The notes beneath the pieces are model-generated. The model was not told where the DNA came from, searched no databases, and saw only the letters and a list, made by a program, of their open reading frames with translations. From assembly GCA_027364735.1 (NCBI GenBank), contig DAHXOT010000033.1, positions 62,001 to 126,000 of the forward strand: DNA of 64,000 nucleotides, in the 5' to 3' direction. Made by a program: the position numbers and the translations under genes. This document shows, in pieces, positions 28,140 to 37,591 of the stretch. Source of the DNA: Hydrotalea sp. GTDB lineage: Bacteria > Bacteroidota > Bacteroidia > Chitinophagales > Chitinophagaceae. Every line of letters starts with the position of its first letter. The first letter of the stretch is position 1.

Positions 28140-28475
28140 TTAAGCTGAAGGAATTGTTTTATAATCTTCTCTTACAGGTGCAAAAACATCTAAAATTTGG
28201 CAATCTGTAATTGCCAATCCGGAGTGAAGCGTATTTGAAGGAATGATTACCAATTCGCCTTCTTTAAATTGAATTGGATTACCTTCTAAAGTAAGTTGAA
28301 ATAGGCCATTTTGAATAATGGATACTTGTTCGTGTGGATGTTTATGTTCGGGCAAAACTTCTCCTGCTTTTACTGTTACAAAAGAAAAAGTCATTTTTTC
28401 TGTGTGTATTAGTTTGGCAAAATATCCTTTGGCTATTTCTTTAGGTGCAATGTTGTTTAAGTTAATTGTCGACAT
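28140..28475 (-). CDS. Small cupin-domain protein
   Basis: A single-domain cupin of 111 residues. The metal-binding cupin motif 1 is visible as 'GEVLPEHKHPHEQVSIIQNG' and motif 2 as 'LVIIPSNTLHSGLAI'. The histidines would bind Fe, Mn or Ni. It begins 10 bases after the ALDH7 stop, so it is likely co-transcribed and may serve the same catabolic pathway. The substrate is unknown. Confidence 0.85.
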   Translation of the reverse strand: MSTINLNNIAPKEIAKGYFAKLIHTEKMTFSFVTVKAGEVLPEHKHPHEQVSIIQNGLFQLTLEGNPIQFKEGELVIIPSNTLHSGLAITDCQILDVFAPVREDYKTIPSA

Positions 28476-28485
28476 TTTATTTTTA

Positions 28486-30009
28486 TTAAAAATTAAACTG
28501 AATACCTTGTGCTAATGGCAATTGATCGCTCCAATTAATGGTATTGGTTTGTCTTCTCATATAAGCTTTCCAAGCATCACTTCCACTTTCTCTGCCGCCA
28601 CCTGTTTCTTTTTCACCGCCAAATGCTCCGCCAATTTCTGCACCACTTGTACCAATATTTATATTAGCAATACCACAATCGCTTCCTACATGCGATAAAA
28701 ATTCTTCAGCTTCACGCATGTTTAAAGTAAATAAGGAAGATGATAAACCCTGTGGTACACTATTTTGCATGGCGATGGCTTGGGCAAGTTGATTGTATTT
28801 CATTACATAAAGAATAGGGGCAAAAGTTTCTTGTTGTACAATTGGCCATTCATTTTCCACTTCGGCAATACAAGGTTGAACATAGCAACCGCTTTTAAAA
28901 TCGGCACCAGATAATACTTTTCCTTCTACTAAAAATTTGCCACCTTGTTGTTTACATTGTTCAATAGCCGATAAATAATTTTGTACTGCGTTGGTATCAA
29001 TTAATGGTCCAACATGATTTGCAGTATTTAATGGATTACCAATTTTAATTTGTTGATAAGCATGTACTAATTTACTGATAAAAATATCGTACACATTTTC
29101 GTGAATTATTAATCTTCTGGTTGAAGTACATCTTTGTCCGGCGGTACCAACAGCACCAAAAACAGCACCAATTAATGCCATATCTAAATCGGCGTGTTGT
29201 GAAATAATAATGGCATTATTACCACCTAATTCTAAAATGCTTTTTCCAAATCTTGCGGCTACTGCATTGCCTACGGCTTTGCCCATTTTTGTAGAGCCGG
29301 TGGCACTAATTAAAGCAATGCGTTTATCGTTACTCATCCATTCGCCCATTTGTTTAGCACCTTGCACTAAGCAGCTAACGCCTTCGGGAACATTGTTTTT
29401 GGCAAAAACTTCAGCAGTAATTTTTTGTACAGCAATACTGCATAAAGGCGTTTTTTCGCTTGGTTTCCAAATGCAAACATTGCCGCAAACCCATGCTATT
29501 GCTGCATTCCAGCTCCATACAGCCACAGGAAAATTAAATGAAGATATAATGCCTACAATACCAACCGGGTGCCATTGTTCGTACATTCTATGTTTGGGTC
29601 TTTCGCTGTGCATGGTTAATCCGTACAATTGTCGAGATAGCCCTACAGCAAAATCGCATATATCAATCATTTCTTGAACTTCTCCCAATCCTTCTTGCAA
29701 ACTTTTACCCATTTCGTAGCTAACTAAATGGCCTAATTCATCTTTATGTTTTCTTAGTGCTTCGCCTAATTGCCTTACAATTTCTCCACGTTTTGGTGCA
29801 GGCCACATACGCCATTGTAAAAAAGCAGTATGTGCATTATTTAAAACAGAATTATATAATTCCTCATTAGTAGTTTGTACGGTAGCAATTAATTCTCCAT
29901 TAACAGGAGAAAAACTTTGTAATAATTCTTGATCAGAATCAAACCATTCTTTTCCGGTAGAAGTTCCTTTATTTGTTTGATCAATTTGTAAATGTTGTAA
30001 AAAATGCAT
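28486..30009 (-). CDS. ALDH7-type aldehyde dehydrogenase (alpha-aminoadipic semialdehyde dehydrogenase-like)
   Basis: This NAD-dependent aldehyde dehydrogenase resembles antiquitin (ALDH7A1), which oxidises alpha-aminoadipic semialdehyde in lysine breakdown. The general base Glu260 is in 'SILELGGNNAII' and the nucleophile Cys294 in 'TAGQRCTSTRRL'. The pairing of GGNNA with GQRCT and the segment 'WVCGNVCIWKPSEKTPL' favour ALDH7 over other classes. I start at ATG 30009 because the longer frame begins at GTG without support. A cupin gene follows. A LYS1-type dehydrogenase at 41709-42902 could supply the substrate. Confidence 0.9.
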   Translation of the reverse strand: MHFLQHLQIDQTNKGTSTGKEWFDSDQELLQSFSPVNGELIATVQTTNEELYNSVLNNAHTAFLQWRMWPAPKRGEIVRQLGEALRKHKDELGHLVSYEMGKSLQEGLGEVQEMIDICDFAVGLSRQLYGLTMHSERPKHRMYEQWHPVGIVGIISSFNFPVAVWSWNAAIAWVCGNVCIWKPSEKTPLCSIAVQKITAEVFAKNNVPEGVSCLVQGAKQMGEWMSNDKRIALISATGSTKMGKAVGNAVAARFGKSILELGGNNAIIISQHADLDMALIGAVFGAVGTAGQRCTSTRRLIIHENVYDIFISKLVHAYQQIKIGNPLNTANHVGPLIDTNAVQNYLSAIEQCKQQGGKFLVEGKVLSGADFKSGCYVQPCIAEVENEWPIVQQETFAPILYVMKYNQLAQAIAMQNSVPQGLSSSLFTLNMREAEEFLSHVGSDCGIANINIGTSGAEIGGAFGGEKETGGGRESGSDAWKAYMRRQTNTINWSDQLPLAQGIQFNF

Positions 30010-30059
30010 AATAAAAGGTTTAAAGTTGGGCAAGATATTCACTTTATTTAATTCAAACT

Positions 30060-30081
30060 AAAAATGATAACAGTCATTTTT
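30060..30081. promoter_or_regulatory. Candidate Crp/Fnr-type operator between ALDH7 and pckG
   Basis: A perfect inverted repeat with 8-base arms, AAAAATGA-N6-TCATTTTT, lies in the divergent region between the ALDH7 gene and pckG. The TGA-N6-TCA core is the form bound by Crp/Fnr-family dimers. It could also form a small hairpin with a T run on the plus strand, but no plus-strand gene ends here. Function is inferred. Confidence 0.45.
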
Positions 30082-30217
30082 TTCGAGTACAGTTTAACCC
30101 AATTTGCAGCAACCTCAAACGAAGGTTGAACACTGAATAAGAAATAAAGATTGCAACGATTATTTGTCTGTAATGAAAAATGAGTATTTTGATTTTTAAA
30201 AATTAAACAGAAGAATT

Positions 30218-32077
30218 ATGTATCAGGAAAGTAAATTCCCTTTTCAACAAGGTTCTCCGGTAAAATCGGAATTGGAAACATGGGTAAATAGTATTGCCAG
30301 ACATTGCAATGCCGAATCTATTCATTGGTGTGATGGTTCTAAGGAAGAATATGATAGTTTATGTAATCTTTTAGTAAAAAAAGGAACGTTTATTCCTTTA
30401 AATCCCGAAAAGAGACCCAATAGTTTTGCTTGTTTTAGTGACCCTAGCGATGTAGCCAGAGTAGAAGATAAAACATTTATTTGTAGTAGAACAAAAGATG
30501 ATGCAGGCCCAACTAATAATTGGATGGATCCTAAAGAAATGAAAAAAGTTTTGAATGATTTAATGGAAGGTTCTATGCAGGGTAGAGTGCTATATGTTAT
30601 TCCTTTTTGTATGGGTCCAATTGGTTCTCCTCTTTCCAGATATGGAGTACAACTAACCGATTCGGAATACGTAGTAGTAAACATGCGGATTATGACAAGA
30701 ATGGGTGAAGATGTATTACCGCATTTACATAAAAAAGAGTATGTAAAATGTTTGCACACTATTGGTGCACCGTTAGCAGATGGACAAAAAGATGTTAAAT
30801 GGCCATGTAATCCTACAGTAAAATATATTTCACATTTTCCGGAAGAAAGATTGGTTATTTCTTATGGAAGTGGCTATGGAGGTAATGCTTTGCTTGGTAA
30901 AAAATGTTTTGCATTGCGATTGGCTTCGGTGATGGGAAAAGAAGAAGATTGGCTGGCCGAGCACATGCTGATTTTGGGTGTAGAATCTCCTGAAAAACAA
31001 AAAACCTATGTGGCAGCAGCATTCCCAAGTGCTTGCGGAAAAACTAATTTTTCTATGATGATACCTGCTCAGGGGTTAGATAATTGGAAAGTAACTACCG
31101 TTGGAGATGATATTGCATGGATTCATAAAGGGAAAGATGGTCGATTATATGCCATTAATCCGGAAGCAGGATATTTTGGTGTAGCACCTGGTACTAACTA
31201 TAAAACCAATAGTAATGCCATGGAAAGTATTAAAGCAAATACTATTTTTACCAATGTGGCAATTACTGCAGATGGCGATGTTTGGTGGGAAGGATTAACT
31301 AAAGAAATACCCGATGGATTAACCGATTGGCATGGATTGCCTTACGATAAAAATAGTGACAAACCTGCTGCGCATCCTAATTCAAGATTTACTGCACCGG
31401 CTTATCAAAATCCCGTGATAGATTCAGAATGGGAAAATCCTAATGGGGTGCCTATTGAAGCTTTTGTATTTGGTGGTCGTAGAAGTACAGCAGTGCCTTT
31501 AGTATATCAATCTTTTAATTGGAATTTTGGTGTATATATGGCTGCAACTATGGGCAGCGAAATGACTGCTGCTGCATTTGGTGAAATTGGAAAAGTACGC
31601 AGAGATCCTTTTGCCATGCTTCCTTTTATGGGTTATCACATGGGCGATTATGTAAATCATTGGTTACAATTTGGAAGAGATTTACCTAATGCTCCGCGAA
31701 TTTTTGGCGTGAACTGGTTTAGAAAAGATGATGATGGAAACTTTTTATGGCCAGGATTTGGACAAAATATGCGTGTTTTGAAATGGATTGTTGAACGTAT
31801 TCATGGTGGAGCTTCCTCTGTTGAAAGTCCAATTGGTTGGGTGCCTCGTTTTGAGGATATTGATTGGAATGGTTTAGAGGATTTTACTAAAGAAGATTTC
31901 TTAAAAGTAATGACCATTGATAGAGAACCTTGGAAACAAGAATTATTAGGGCATGAAGAATTGTTTTCTCGATTGTACGATAGATTGCCCAAAGAGTTCT
32001 TCTTTATTAGAGAATTATTACTCTCTGCCTTGTGGCGGTCTCCCGAACATTGGGGCTTGGCATCGGAACGAGCATAA
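30218..32077 (+). CDS. pckG: Phosphoenolpyruvate carboxykinase (GTP)
   Basis: PckG interconverts oxaloacetate and PEP with GTP, the entry to gluconeogenesis. The GTP-type signature is clear: the P-loop '[15 protein letters not shown]', the preceding '[19 protein letters not shown]' and '[19 protein letters not shown]'. The 619-residue length is full size and differs from the about 530-residue ATP type. It is monocistronic, ending at a strong terminator, and its upstream region carries the palindrome at 30060-30081. Confidence 0.97.
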   Translation: MYQESKFPFQQGSPVKSELETWVNSIARHCNAESIHWCDGSKEEYDSLCNLLVKKGTFIPLNPEKRPNSFACFSDPSDVARVEDKTFICSRTKDDAGPTNNWMDPKEMKKVLNDLMEGSMQGRVLYVIPFCMGPIGSPLSRYGVQLTDSEYVVVNMRIMTRMGEDVLPHLHKKEYVKCLHTIGAPLADGQKDVKWPCNPTVKYISHFPEERLVISYGSGYGGNALLGKKCFALRLASVMGKEEDWLAEHMLILGVESPEKQKTYVAAAFPSACGKTNFSMMIPAQGLDNWKVTTVGDDIAWIHKGKDGRLYAINPEAGYFGVAPGTNYKTNSNAMESIKANTIFTNVAITADGDVWWEGLTKEIPDGLTDWHGLPYDKNSDKPAAHPNSRFTAPAYQNPVIDSEWENPNGVPIEAFVFGGRRSTAVPLVYQSFNWNFGVYMAATMGSEMTAAAFGEIGKVRRDPFAMLPFMGYHMGDYVNHWLQFGRDLPNAPRIFGVNWFRKDDDGNFLWPGFGQNMRVLKWIVERIHGGASSVESPIGWVPRFEDIDWNGLEDFTKEDFLKVMTIDREPWKQELLGHEELFSRLYDRLPKEFFFIRELLLSALWRSPEHWGLASERA

Positions 32078-32097
32078 ATATATTGATGATAAAACCA

Positions 32098-32136
32098 AAA
32101 AAAGGAGTTTGAATTATCATATCAAGCTCCTTTTTT
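32098..32136. terminator. Bidirectional terminator between pckG and the LytTR regulator gene
   Basis: Stem GGAGTTTGA/TCAAGCTCC (one G-T pair) with a 9-nt loop, flanked by A7 before and T6 after. It serves both converging transcripts. Confidence 0.85.
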
Positions 32137-32143
32137 ATACATA

Positions 32144-32836
32144 TTATTTTGTGGTGCTTATAAGAAGGTCGTACACATCGGAATAACTGCTGCCAATTGG
32201 TACATCTTTACCTGCAACAGTTAGTTTGTTTTTATTAAATTTTTCTACTTTTTGTAATGGAACAATATAAGAGCGATGTACTCTTATAAATTCTTTAGGA
32301 GGCAATTTATCGAGCATTGCTTTTAAGGTCATTAAAGTTAATACAGGAATGGGTTTGATATAGATCTTTATATAATCATCTAACGCTTCAATTAAATCAA
32401 TATCTTTTAAATTAATTTTCATCATCTCATAATTTACTTTTACGTAAATAGAGTTTAATTGTAATTCTTGTGATGATAAAAATTCTATATACTCTTTTGC
32501 TTTATAGGTAGCTTTTAAAAATCTGTCGAATTCGAATGGTTTTAATAAATAATCTATTGCATCAACATTAAACCCTTCAATTGCAAAATCTTTATAGGCT
32601 GTAGTAAAAATTACCAATGGCTTTTTAGATAAGCTTTTGTAAAACTGAATGCCGGTAATATCGGGCATTTGAATATCTAGAAATAATAAATCAATAGTAT
32701 TTTCTAGTAAATAACTCATAGCTTCATCGGGGTTGGTAAAAACTTTTTGTAAGTTTAAAAATGGAATTTTTTGGCAATACTGTTTTATCAGTTGCAAAGC
32801 CAAAGGTTCATCATCAATTGCAATACATTGTATCAT
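32144..32836 (-). CDS. LytTR-family response regulator
   Basis: This is a two-domain response regulator. The receiver domain has the acidic pair in 'IAIDDEPLA', phospho-acceptor Asp54 in 'LLFLDIQMPD', and a conserved Lys in 'LLKPFEFDRF'. The C-terminal LytTR DNA-binding domain (about residues 130-228) has 'FIRVHRSYIVPLQKVEKFNKN'. It overlaps its kinase gene by 4 bases (ATGA), so the pair is translationally coupled. LytTR regulators in this phylum control varied surface and metabolic genes; the target is unknown. Confidence 0.95.
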   Translation of the reverse strand: MIQCIAIDDEPLALQLIKQYCQKIPFLNLQKVFTNPDEAMSYLLENTIDLLFLDIQMPDITGIQFYKSLSKKPLVIFTTAYKDFAIEGFNVDAIDYLLKPFEFDRFLKATYKAKEYIEFLSSQELQLNSIYVKVNYEMMKINLKDIDLIEALDDYIKIYIKPIPVLTLMTLKAMLDKLPPKEFIRVHRSYIVPLQKVEKFNKNKLTVAGKDVPIGSSYSDVYDLLISTTK

Positions 32837-33894
32837 TTTATGGTTATATCTAGTTGTACATTAAATTGGTTATTATCGTCGGATACTTGTAAAATATGTT
32901 TATTGGGATATAAAAGTTCTAATCGCCTTTTTACGTTATTAATACCTATTCCGGTAGTTTCGTGAAAAGTATTTTCAGATTTTATAATCGTGTTGTGTAC
33001 TTCAAAATGTATTGAGGATTCAGAAGCAATAAGGAAAATGTTGATAGTGGTTTTTTCTTTGGTACTTATGCCATATTTAAAAGCGTTTTCAATAAATGGC
33101 ATAAATAATAATGGGGCAATTAATTTATCTTCCAATAAGCCTTCGTATTTAAAATTAACTTCTACTTTATCGGTTAATCGAACAAGCTGTAAGTCTACAT
33201 AATTCTTTATAAAATCTACTTCATTATTCATTGTTACCAAATTGTTTTTTGTTTCCGAAAGCACATAACGCATGATGGCAGAGAGTTTCATAATTGCCGA
33301 AGCAGTTTGATTATTGCCGGTTATGGCCAATGAATAAATATTGTTAAGTGTATTAAAAAAGAAATGTGGGTTAATTTGAGATTTAAGAAATGATAATTCA
33401 GTATTTAATTTTTCGTGTGCAATAACTTGTTTATATCTTTCGGCTGCCAGCCAGTTTTGTACTACGGTAATACATGTTCCAATGGTATACACAAAAAAGA
33501 AAACGGCTGTATTTCCTGAAAATAAAATAAATCTATTTCTTTTGAAAGGAGGAACATTGGGCATGTTATTGCGGTGCGGAAATATTTCATTGGTTCCGTT
33601 TATCCAATTGGCAATTTGCCTTGGAACGTACATAAACATTAAAAATAATGTTATACAACTTAATACATACCAATACCATTTTGTATCGGTTAATAGTTTA
33701 GGAATTAAGAATAAAGTATTGAAGTAATAAAAAATGATAAGATAAATATCGCCACAAATAATGTGTACAATAAAATTATGATTATTAAAAATACTTTCTG
33801 CAGGCCAAGGAGAAAAAATAAAAGGTAATAAAAGAAAACAAACCCAAGCGGCTGCATGGGCAATCATCATCATTAATTTTTTATTATGCCTCAC
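32833..33894 (-). CDS. LytS/YpdA-type sensor histidine kinase
   Basis: This membrane histidine kinase has four predicted membrane segments in residues 10-145 and no separate periplasmic domain. The His_kinase domain has phospho-acceptor His177 in 'QINPHFFFNTLNNIYSLA'. The ATPase part shows 'LLFMPFIENAFKYGIS' and 'GIGINNVKRRLELLYP'. The 353-residue length is normal for the LytS-like family. It is the first gene of the pair with the LytTR regulator. Confidence 0.94.
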   Translation of the reverse strand: MRHNKKLMMMIAHAAAWVCFLLLPFIFSPWPAESIFNNHNFIVHIICGDIYLIIFYYFNTLFLIPKLLTDTKWYWYVLSCITLFLMFMYVPRQIANWINGTNEIFPHRNNMPNVPPFKRNRFILFSGNTAVFFFVYTIGTCITVVQNWLAAERYKQVIAHEKLNTELSFLKSQINPHFFFNTLNNIYSLAITGNNQTASAIMKLSAIMRYVLSETKNNLVTMNNEVDFIKNYVDLQLVRLTDKVEVNFKYEGLLEDKLIAPLLFMPFIENAFKYGISTKEKTTINIFLIASESSIHFEVHNTIIKSENTFHETTGIGINNVKRRLELLYPNKHILQVSDDNNQFNVQLDITIK

Positions 33895-34000
33895 AATTTT
33901 TTATTTATTCAAAGCTATTTAGCTGCCAATTGGTTACGCAATTATATTGGTGAATGAACTTCAAAAATCGGCGAATAAAAGATAAGGCAATTAGTTGTAA

Positions 34001-34879
34001 TTAAGAAAGTTCCTCATAAAGACTTTGTATCAGGCCATCGGCTAAGCCAATTTTTGGAACATATATTTCAGGAATATCGGCCCAACGCATAACGTTAATG
34101 TAAATTTGTAAAGCCGGTACAATAACATCGGCACGGTCTTCTCTTAGTTTATAAGTTCTAATTCTTTCTTCTAACGAAACACTCGATAATTCTTTGTAAT
34201 AATCTTTTAATAATTCTATAGATAATGGTTTTCCTTCTTTCTTTTTACTAAGCGAGAACACTTTATTGATATTACCGCCACTGCCAATAGCTATAATGGG
34301 TAAATTACTTTTGGTATTTCTTTTTAAGTGTTCTTTCATATCATTCCAAGTGTTTTCTTCTACTTGCGATTTTAGTAGGCGTATGGTACCAATATTAAAA
34401 GATTCTTTATAACGCAATATACCATCGGCAAAAAAGGTAAGTTCGGTACTGCCTCCACCAACATCAATATATAAATAGGAGTGGGCTTTATCCAAATTTT
34501 CGGCGATATGATTTTCATAAATAACAGAAGCTTCTTCATCTCCACTAATAATTTTAATTTCTATTCCCGTTTCAAACTTTACTTTTCTTATAATATCGGC
34601 ACTATTTATTGCATCACGCATAGCACTTGTAGCACAAGCTTTTATATGTTCAACTTCATACACTTTTAATAAATGCTGATAAGCCTTCATTGTTTGCAAA
34701 ATCATTCCTCGTTTTTGTTTTGATATTTCGCCATATTCAAAAACATCAAACCCTAAACGTAAAGGAACTCTAACCAAATTAAGTTTATTAAATTGGGGTT
34801 TGCCTTCTTTACCATTTATCACTTCGGTAATTAATAATCTTGCGGCATTACTTCCAATATCAATTGCTGCTAATCGCAC
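34001..34879 (-). CDS. Ppx/GppA family phosphatase (exopolyphosphatase-like)
   Basis: This ASKHA-fold enzyme hydrolyses polyphosphate or pppGpp. The phosphate-1 loop 'AAIDIGSNAARLLI' and the phosphate-2 loop 'YIDVGGGSTELTFF' are both visible, with 'GSGGNINKVF' after them. The 292-residue length matches the short two-domain Ppx form. Its start overlaps the end of ppk1 by 20 bases, so the two are co-expressed and probably translationally coupled. Ppx is preferred over GppA because of this context. Confidence 0.92.
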   Translation of the reverse strand: MRLAAIDIGSNAARLLITEVINGKEGKPQFNKLNLVRVPLRLGFDVFEYGEISKQKRGMILQTMKAYQHLLKVYEVEHIKACATSAMRDAINSADIIRKVKFETGIEIKIISGDEEASVIYENHIAENLDKAHSYLYIDVGGGSTELTFFADGILRYKESFNIGTIRLLKSQVEENTWNDMKEHLKRNTKSNLPIIAIGSGGNINKVFSLSKKKEGKPLSIELLKDYYKELSSVSLEERIRTYKLREDRADVIVPALQIYINVMRWADIPEIYVPKIGLADGLIQSLYEELS

Positions 34880-36953
34880 TTTGCTTTAAAGTTTTTTGAT
34901 ATAGATATTGATACGTTTCAATTTGAGAACGTATTTTTCTTTTGCCTGCGGAAGGTACATAGTTATTACTAAGTTCACTATCCAATATTCTTGCTTTTAC
35001 GGTATCTCTTAATTGAATGTGGATAATCTCTTTTAGTTCTCGAATGATAGTAGTATCTTTTATTGGAACTGCTGCTTCTAAGCGGTGATCGAGGTTTCTT
35101 ACCATCCAATCGGCAGAGGATATAAACACTTTTTCTTTTCCTCCATTTTGAAATATCATTACCCTTGCATGCTCTAAATATTCATCTACAATACTAATGG
35201 CAGTAATGGGTGATGCAAATTTTTTATTGTCAATTTTAGCACAAAATATTCCTCGTATAATTAGTTTTATCTCAACACCATAAGTAGCTGCTTCGTACAG
35301 TTTTGTTATTAAATATTGATCGCTGAGAGAATTTGATTTTAAAATGATACTTGCTGCAATACCTTGTTTGGCATTTTTTATTTCTTTATTAATTAGTATT
35401 TCTATTTGTTTTCGCATGGCATTAGGACTAACCATTAGTGTTTTACAATTATGTAAATGATGAACTCCATTTTGCCAATTTTGTAAATAATTAAATATGC
35501 GATTAATATCGGCCATTACATTTCTGTTGGCTGTAAGTAAGCAATGATCGGCATAAACTTTTGCAGTTTTTTCATTTAAGTTTCCTGTGCTTACAAATCC
35601 GTATTGAATTGTTTTATGTTTAATTCTTTTTTTAATGATGCAGAGTTTGGCATGAATTTTCATTTTTGGAATTCCTAATAAAACCTTTATTCCTTCTTCT
35701 TCTAATATTTCTTTCCATTCTAAATTGGCTTCTTCATCAAACCTTGCTTTTAGTTCAAGCATTACAATTACTTCTTTCCCATTTCGTGCGGCATTAATTA
35801 AAGCATTAATAATTTTTGAAAAAGGAGCTAAGCGATATGCAGTTATTTTTATGGAAGTAACATCCGGATCAATGGCAGCTTCTCTTAATAAATCGATAAG
35901 CGGATTAAATGAATGATAAGGAAAATGAAGCATTACATCTTGTTTCAAGATTACATCAGTAACTCTAATAACGTGTTGTAAAGCAGGATGCACAAAAGGT
36001 TGGCGGCGCGTTACTTTTTGAGGGATAATATTGGGGAAATCCATAAAATGCCTAAAATTATGGATACGGCCTCCGGGGATAATATTGCTTCTTTTTGTAA
36101 GGTTTAATTTGCGTATTAAATACTCGAGTAATCCCGAATCCATTTCTTTATCATAAACAAATCGAACAGGTTTTCCTTTGCGTCTGTTTTTTAATCCTTT
36201 TTCTATTTTCTCAACAAAAGTGGTCGATATGTCGCTATCCATATCCAACTCTGCATCTTTGGTAACTTTAAAAATATGTGCATCAAAATAATCGTAGCCG
36301 AAATAGGAAAAAATGTAGGGTAAATTAAAACGAATAACATCTTCTAATAAAATAATGGAATGTTCGCCAGGCTTTGATGGTAATTCAACAAAACGCCCTA
36401 TTGCTTTTGCGGGCACTTCAATTAACGAATATTTTTGTTCGTAAGCCGAATCTTTTTTTCGCATTACTACGCCTAAGTAAATACTTTTATCGCGTAAATA
36501 AGGAAGTTGTGTTAAGCTTTCAATCATCAATGGAATTACATTTCTTCTTACCTCTTCATTAAAAAAATTGCGTACAAATTTTTGTTGTTCTTTATTTAAA
36601 TGTTTCTCATCAACTAAAAATATTTTTTCTTTTTTTAATTCTTTTAAAATGCCATCCCATATACGGTTAAATTCATTTTGTTGTTGCAGAACAATTGTTT
36701 GAATAGTATCAAGAATTTTTTGAGGATCTTCCTCCATATACATATTCAATTTTTTTCTTTTTTCCGAAAACTCAATCATTCGTTTTAGTGTAGCTACTCT
36801 AACCCGAAAAAATTCATCACTGTTATTCGAAAAAATTCCTAAAAACCGAATTCTTTGATTTAAGGGAACCGAGCTGTCATTTGCTTCTTGTAAAACTCTG
36901 GCATTAAAACTTAACCAACTTACATCTCTTTGTATAAATAATTTTTTAGGCAT
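34860..36953 (-). CDS. ppk1: Polyphosphate kinase 1
   Basis: PPK1 reversibly makes polyphosphate from ATP at the inner membrane. The N-terminal domain starts 'RDVSWLSFNARVLQEA'. The two catalytic histidines are seen in 'PKMKIHAKLCII' and 'VDEYLEHARVMIF', the sites that align with His435 and His592 of E. coli. 'STGNLNEKTAKVYADH' and 'IIRGIFCAK' are also typical. At 697 residues it is full length. Ppx follows, overlapping. A clear -7 element lies 18 bases upstream. Confidence 0.96.
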   Translation of the reverse strand: MPKKLFIQRDVSWLSFNARVLQEANDSSVPLNQRIRFLGIFSNNSDEFFRVRVATLKRMIEFSEKRKKLNMYMEEDPQKILDTIQTIVLQQQNEFNRIWDGILKELKKEKIFLVDEKHLNKEQQKFVRNFFNEEVRRNVIPLMIESLTQLPYLRDKSIYLGVVMRKKDSAYEQKYSLIEVPAKAIGRFVELPSKPGEHSIILLEDVIRFNLPYIFSYFGYDYFDAHIFKVTKDAELDMDSDISTTFVEKIEKGLKNRRKGKPVRFVYDKEMDSGLLEYLIRKLNLTKRSNIIPGGRIHNFRHFMDFPNIIPQKVTRRQPFVHPALQHVIRVTDVILKQDVMLHFPYHSFNPLIDLLREAAIDPDVTSIKITAYRLAPFSKIINALINAARNGKEVIVMLELKARFDEEANLEWKEILEEEGIKVLLGIPKMKIHAKLCIIKKRIKHKTIQYGFVSTGNLNEKTAKVYADHCLLTANRNVMADINRIFNYLQNWQNGVHHLHNCKTLMVSPNAMRKQIEILINKEIKNAKQGIAASIILKSNSLSDQYLITKLYEAATYGVEIKLIIRGIFCAKIDNKKFASPITAISIVDEYLEHARVMIFQNGGKEKVFISSADWMVRNLDHRLEAAVPIKDTTIIRELKEIIHIQLRDTVKARILDSELSNNYVPSAGKRKIRSQIETYQYLYQKTLKQSAISSN

Positions 36954-36970
36954 ATAACAAAAACATTATT

Positions 36971-36978
36971 CAAATATA
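36971..36978 (-). promoter_or_regulatory. -7 promoter element of ppk1-ppx (TATATTTG)
   Basis: The minus strand reads TATATTTG, a perfect TAnnTTTG match, 17 bases before the ppk1 ATG. Confidence 0.55.
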
Positions 36979-37011
36979 ACAAAGCAATACCGATAGCGTG
37001 AAATTTTAAAT

Positions 37012-37031
37012 TGATAATAAATAAATTATCA
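37012..37031. repeat. Inverted repeat upstream of ppk1
   Basis: Perfect 7-base arms TGATAAT/ATTATCA with a 6-base AT-rich spacer. It lies about 45 bases upstream of the ppk1 -7 element and just downstream of the rfaE2 gene. It could be an operator for ppk1-ppx, but all its bases are AT-rich, so chance occurrence is possible. Confidence 0.35.
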
Positions 37032-37070
37032 TTAAGTGGAAAAGCAGGCGGCACAATTGGTTGTTAAAAT

Positions 37071-37565
37071 TTATTGTGTGCTTTTTATTTTCTCTACCAA
37101 ATTTGTTGTAGAAAATCCTTGAACGATAGGGTTGATAATAACATTTCCACCATTGGCAATTACTTCTTTGGCTCCAACAATTTGTTCAATAGTATAATCT
37201 CCACCTTTTACTAAAACATCGGGAAGTATTGATGTGATAAGTTGATAAGGAGTATCTTCTTCAAAAATAATCACAGCATCTACCATAATTAATGATGCTA
37301 TAATTAGTGCTCGGCTTTTTTCGTTATTAATGGGTCTTTCATTTCCTTTTAATCTTTTGGTACTTGCATCGCTGTTTAAGCCTACAATTAAGTAATCGGC
37401 TTCTTTTGCTGCTTGCGATAAAGAAAAAATATGTCCTTCATGAATAATATCAAAACATCCATTCGTAAATGCAATTTTTTTATTAAGCAGTTGCCATCCT
37501 GTTATTACATGTAATAGGGTAGGGAGTGTAAAAATTTTTTTTTCAATTGCTTCAATTCTTTTCAT
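37071..37565 (-). CDS. rfaE2: D-glycero-beta-D-manno-heptose 1-phosphate adenylyltransferase
   Basis: RfaE2/HldE-C transfers AMP to heptose-1-phosphate to make ADP-heptose for LPS core. The nucleotidyltransferase motif HxGH is present in 'TNGCFDIIHEGHIFSL', with 'VGLNSDASTKRLKG' and 'DVLVKGGDYTIEQIVGA' characteristic of this enzyme. At 164 residues it is the stand-alone domain, without the fused kinase found in E. coli HldE. It follows the UPF0104 gene by 26 bases, so they form a short operon. Confidence 0.95.
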   Translation of the reverse strand: MKRIEAIEKKIFTLPTLLHVITGWQLLNKKIAFTNGCFDIIHEGHIFSLSQAAKEADYLIVGLNSDASTKRLKGNERPINNEKSRALIIASLIMVDAVIIFEEDTPYQLITSILPDVLVKGGDYTIEQIVGAKEVIANGGNVIINPIVQGFSTTNLVEKIKSTQ

Positions 37566-37591
37566 AAAAAATATAATAAAAATAAGAAAGA

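Noticed and set aside
29210-29677. 155-codon open frame antisense to the ALDH7 gene
   Set aside because: It lies fully inside a strongly supported gene on the other strand, has Pro/Leu/Ala-rich composition typical of a shadow frame, and no promoter or domain.
30322-30759. 145-codon open frame antisense to pckG
   Set aside because: Fully inside pckG on the opposite strand with shadow-like composition and no recognisable domain.
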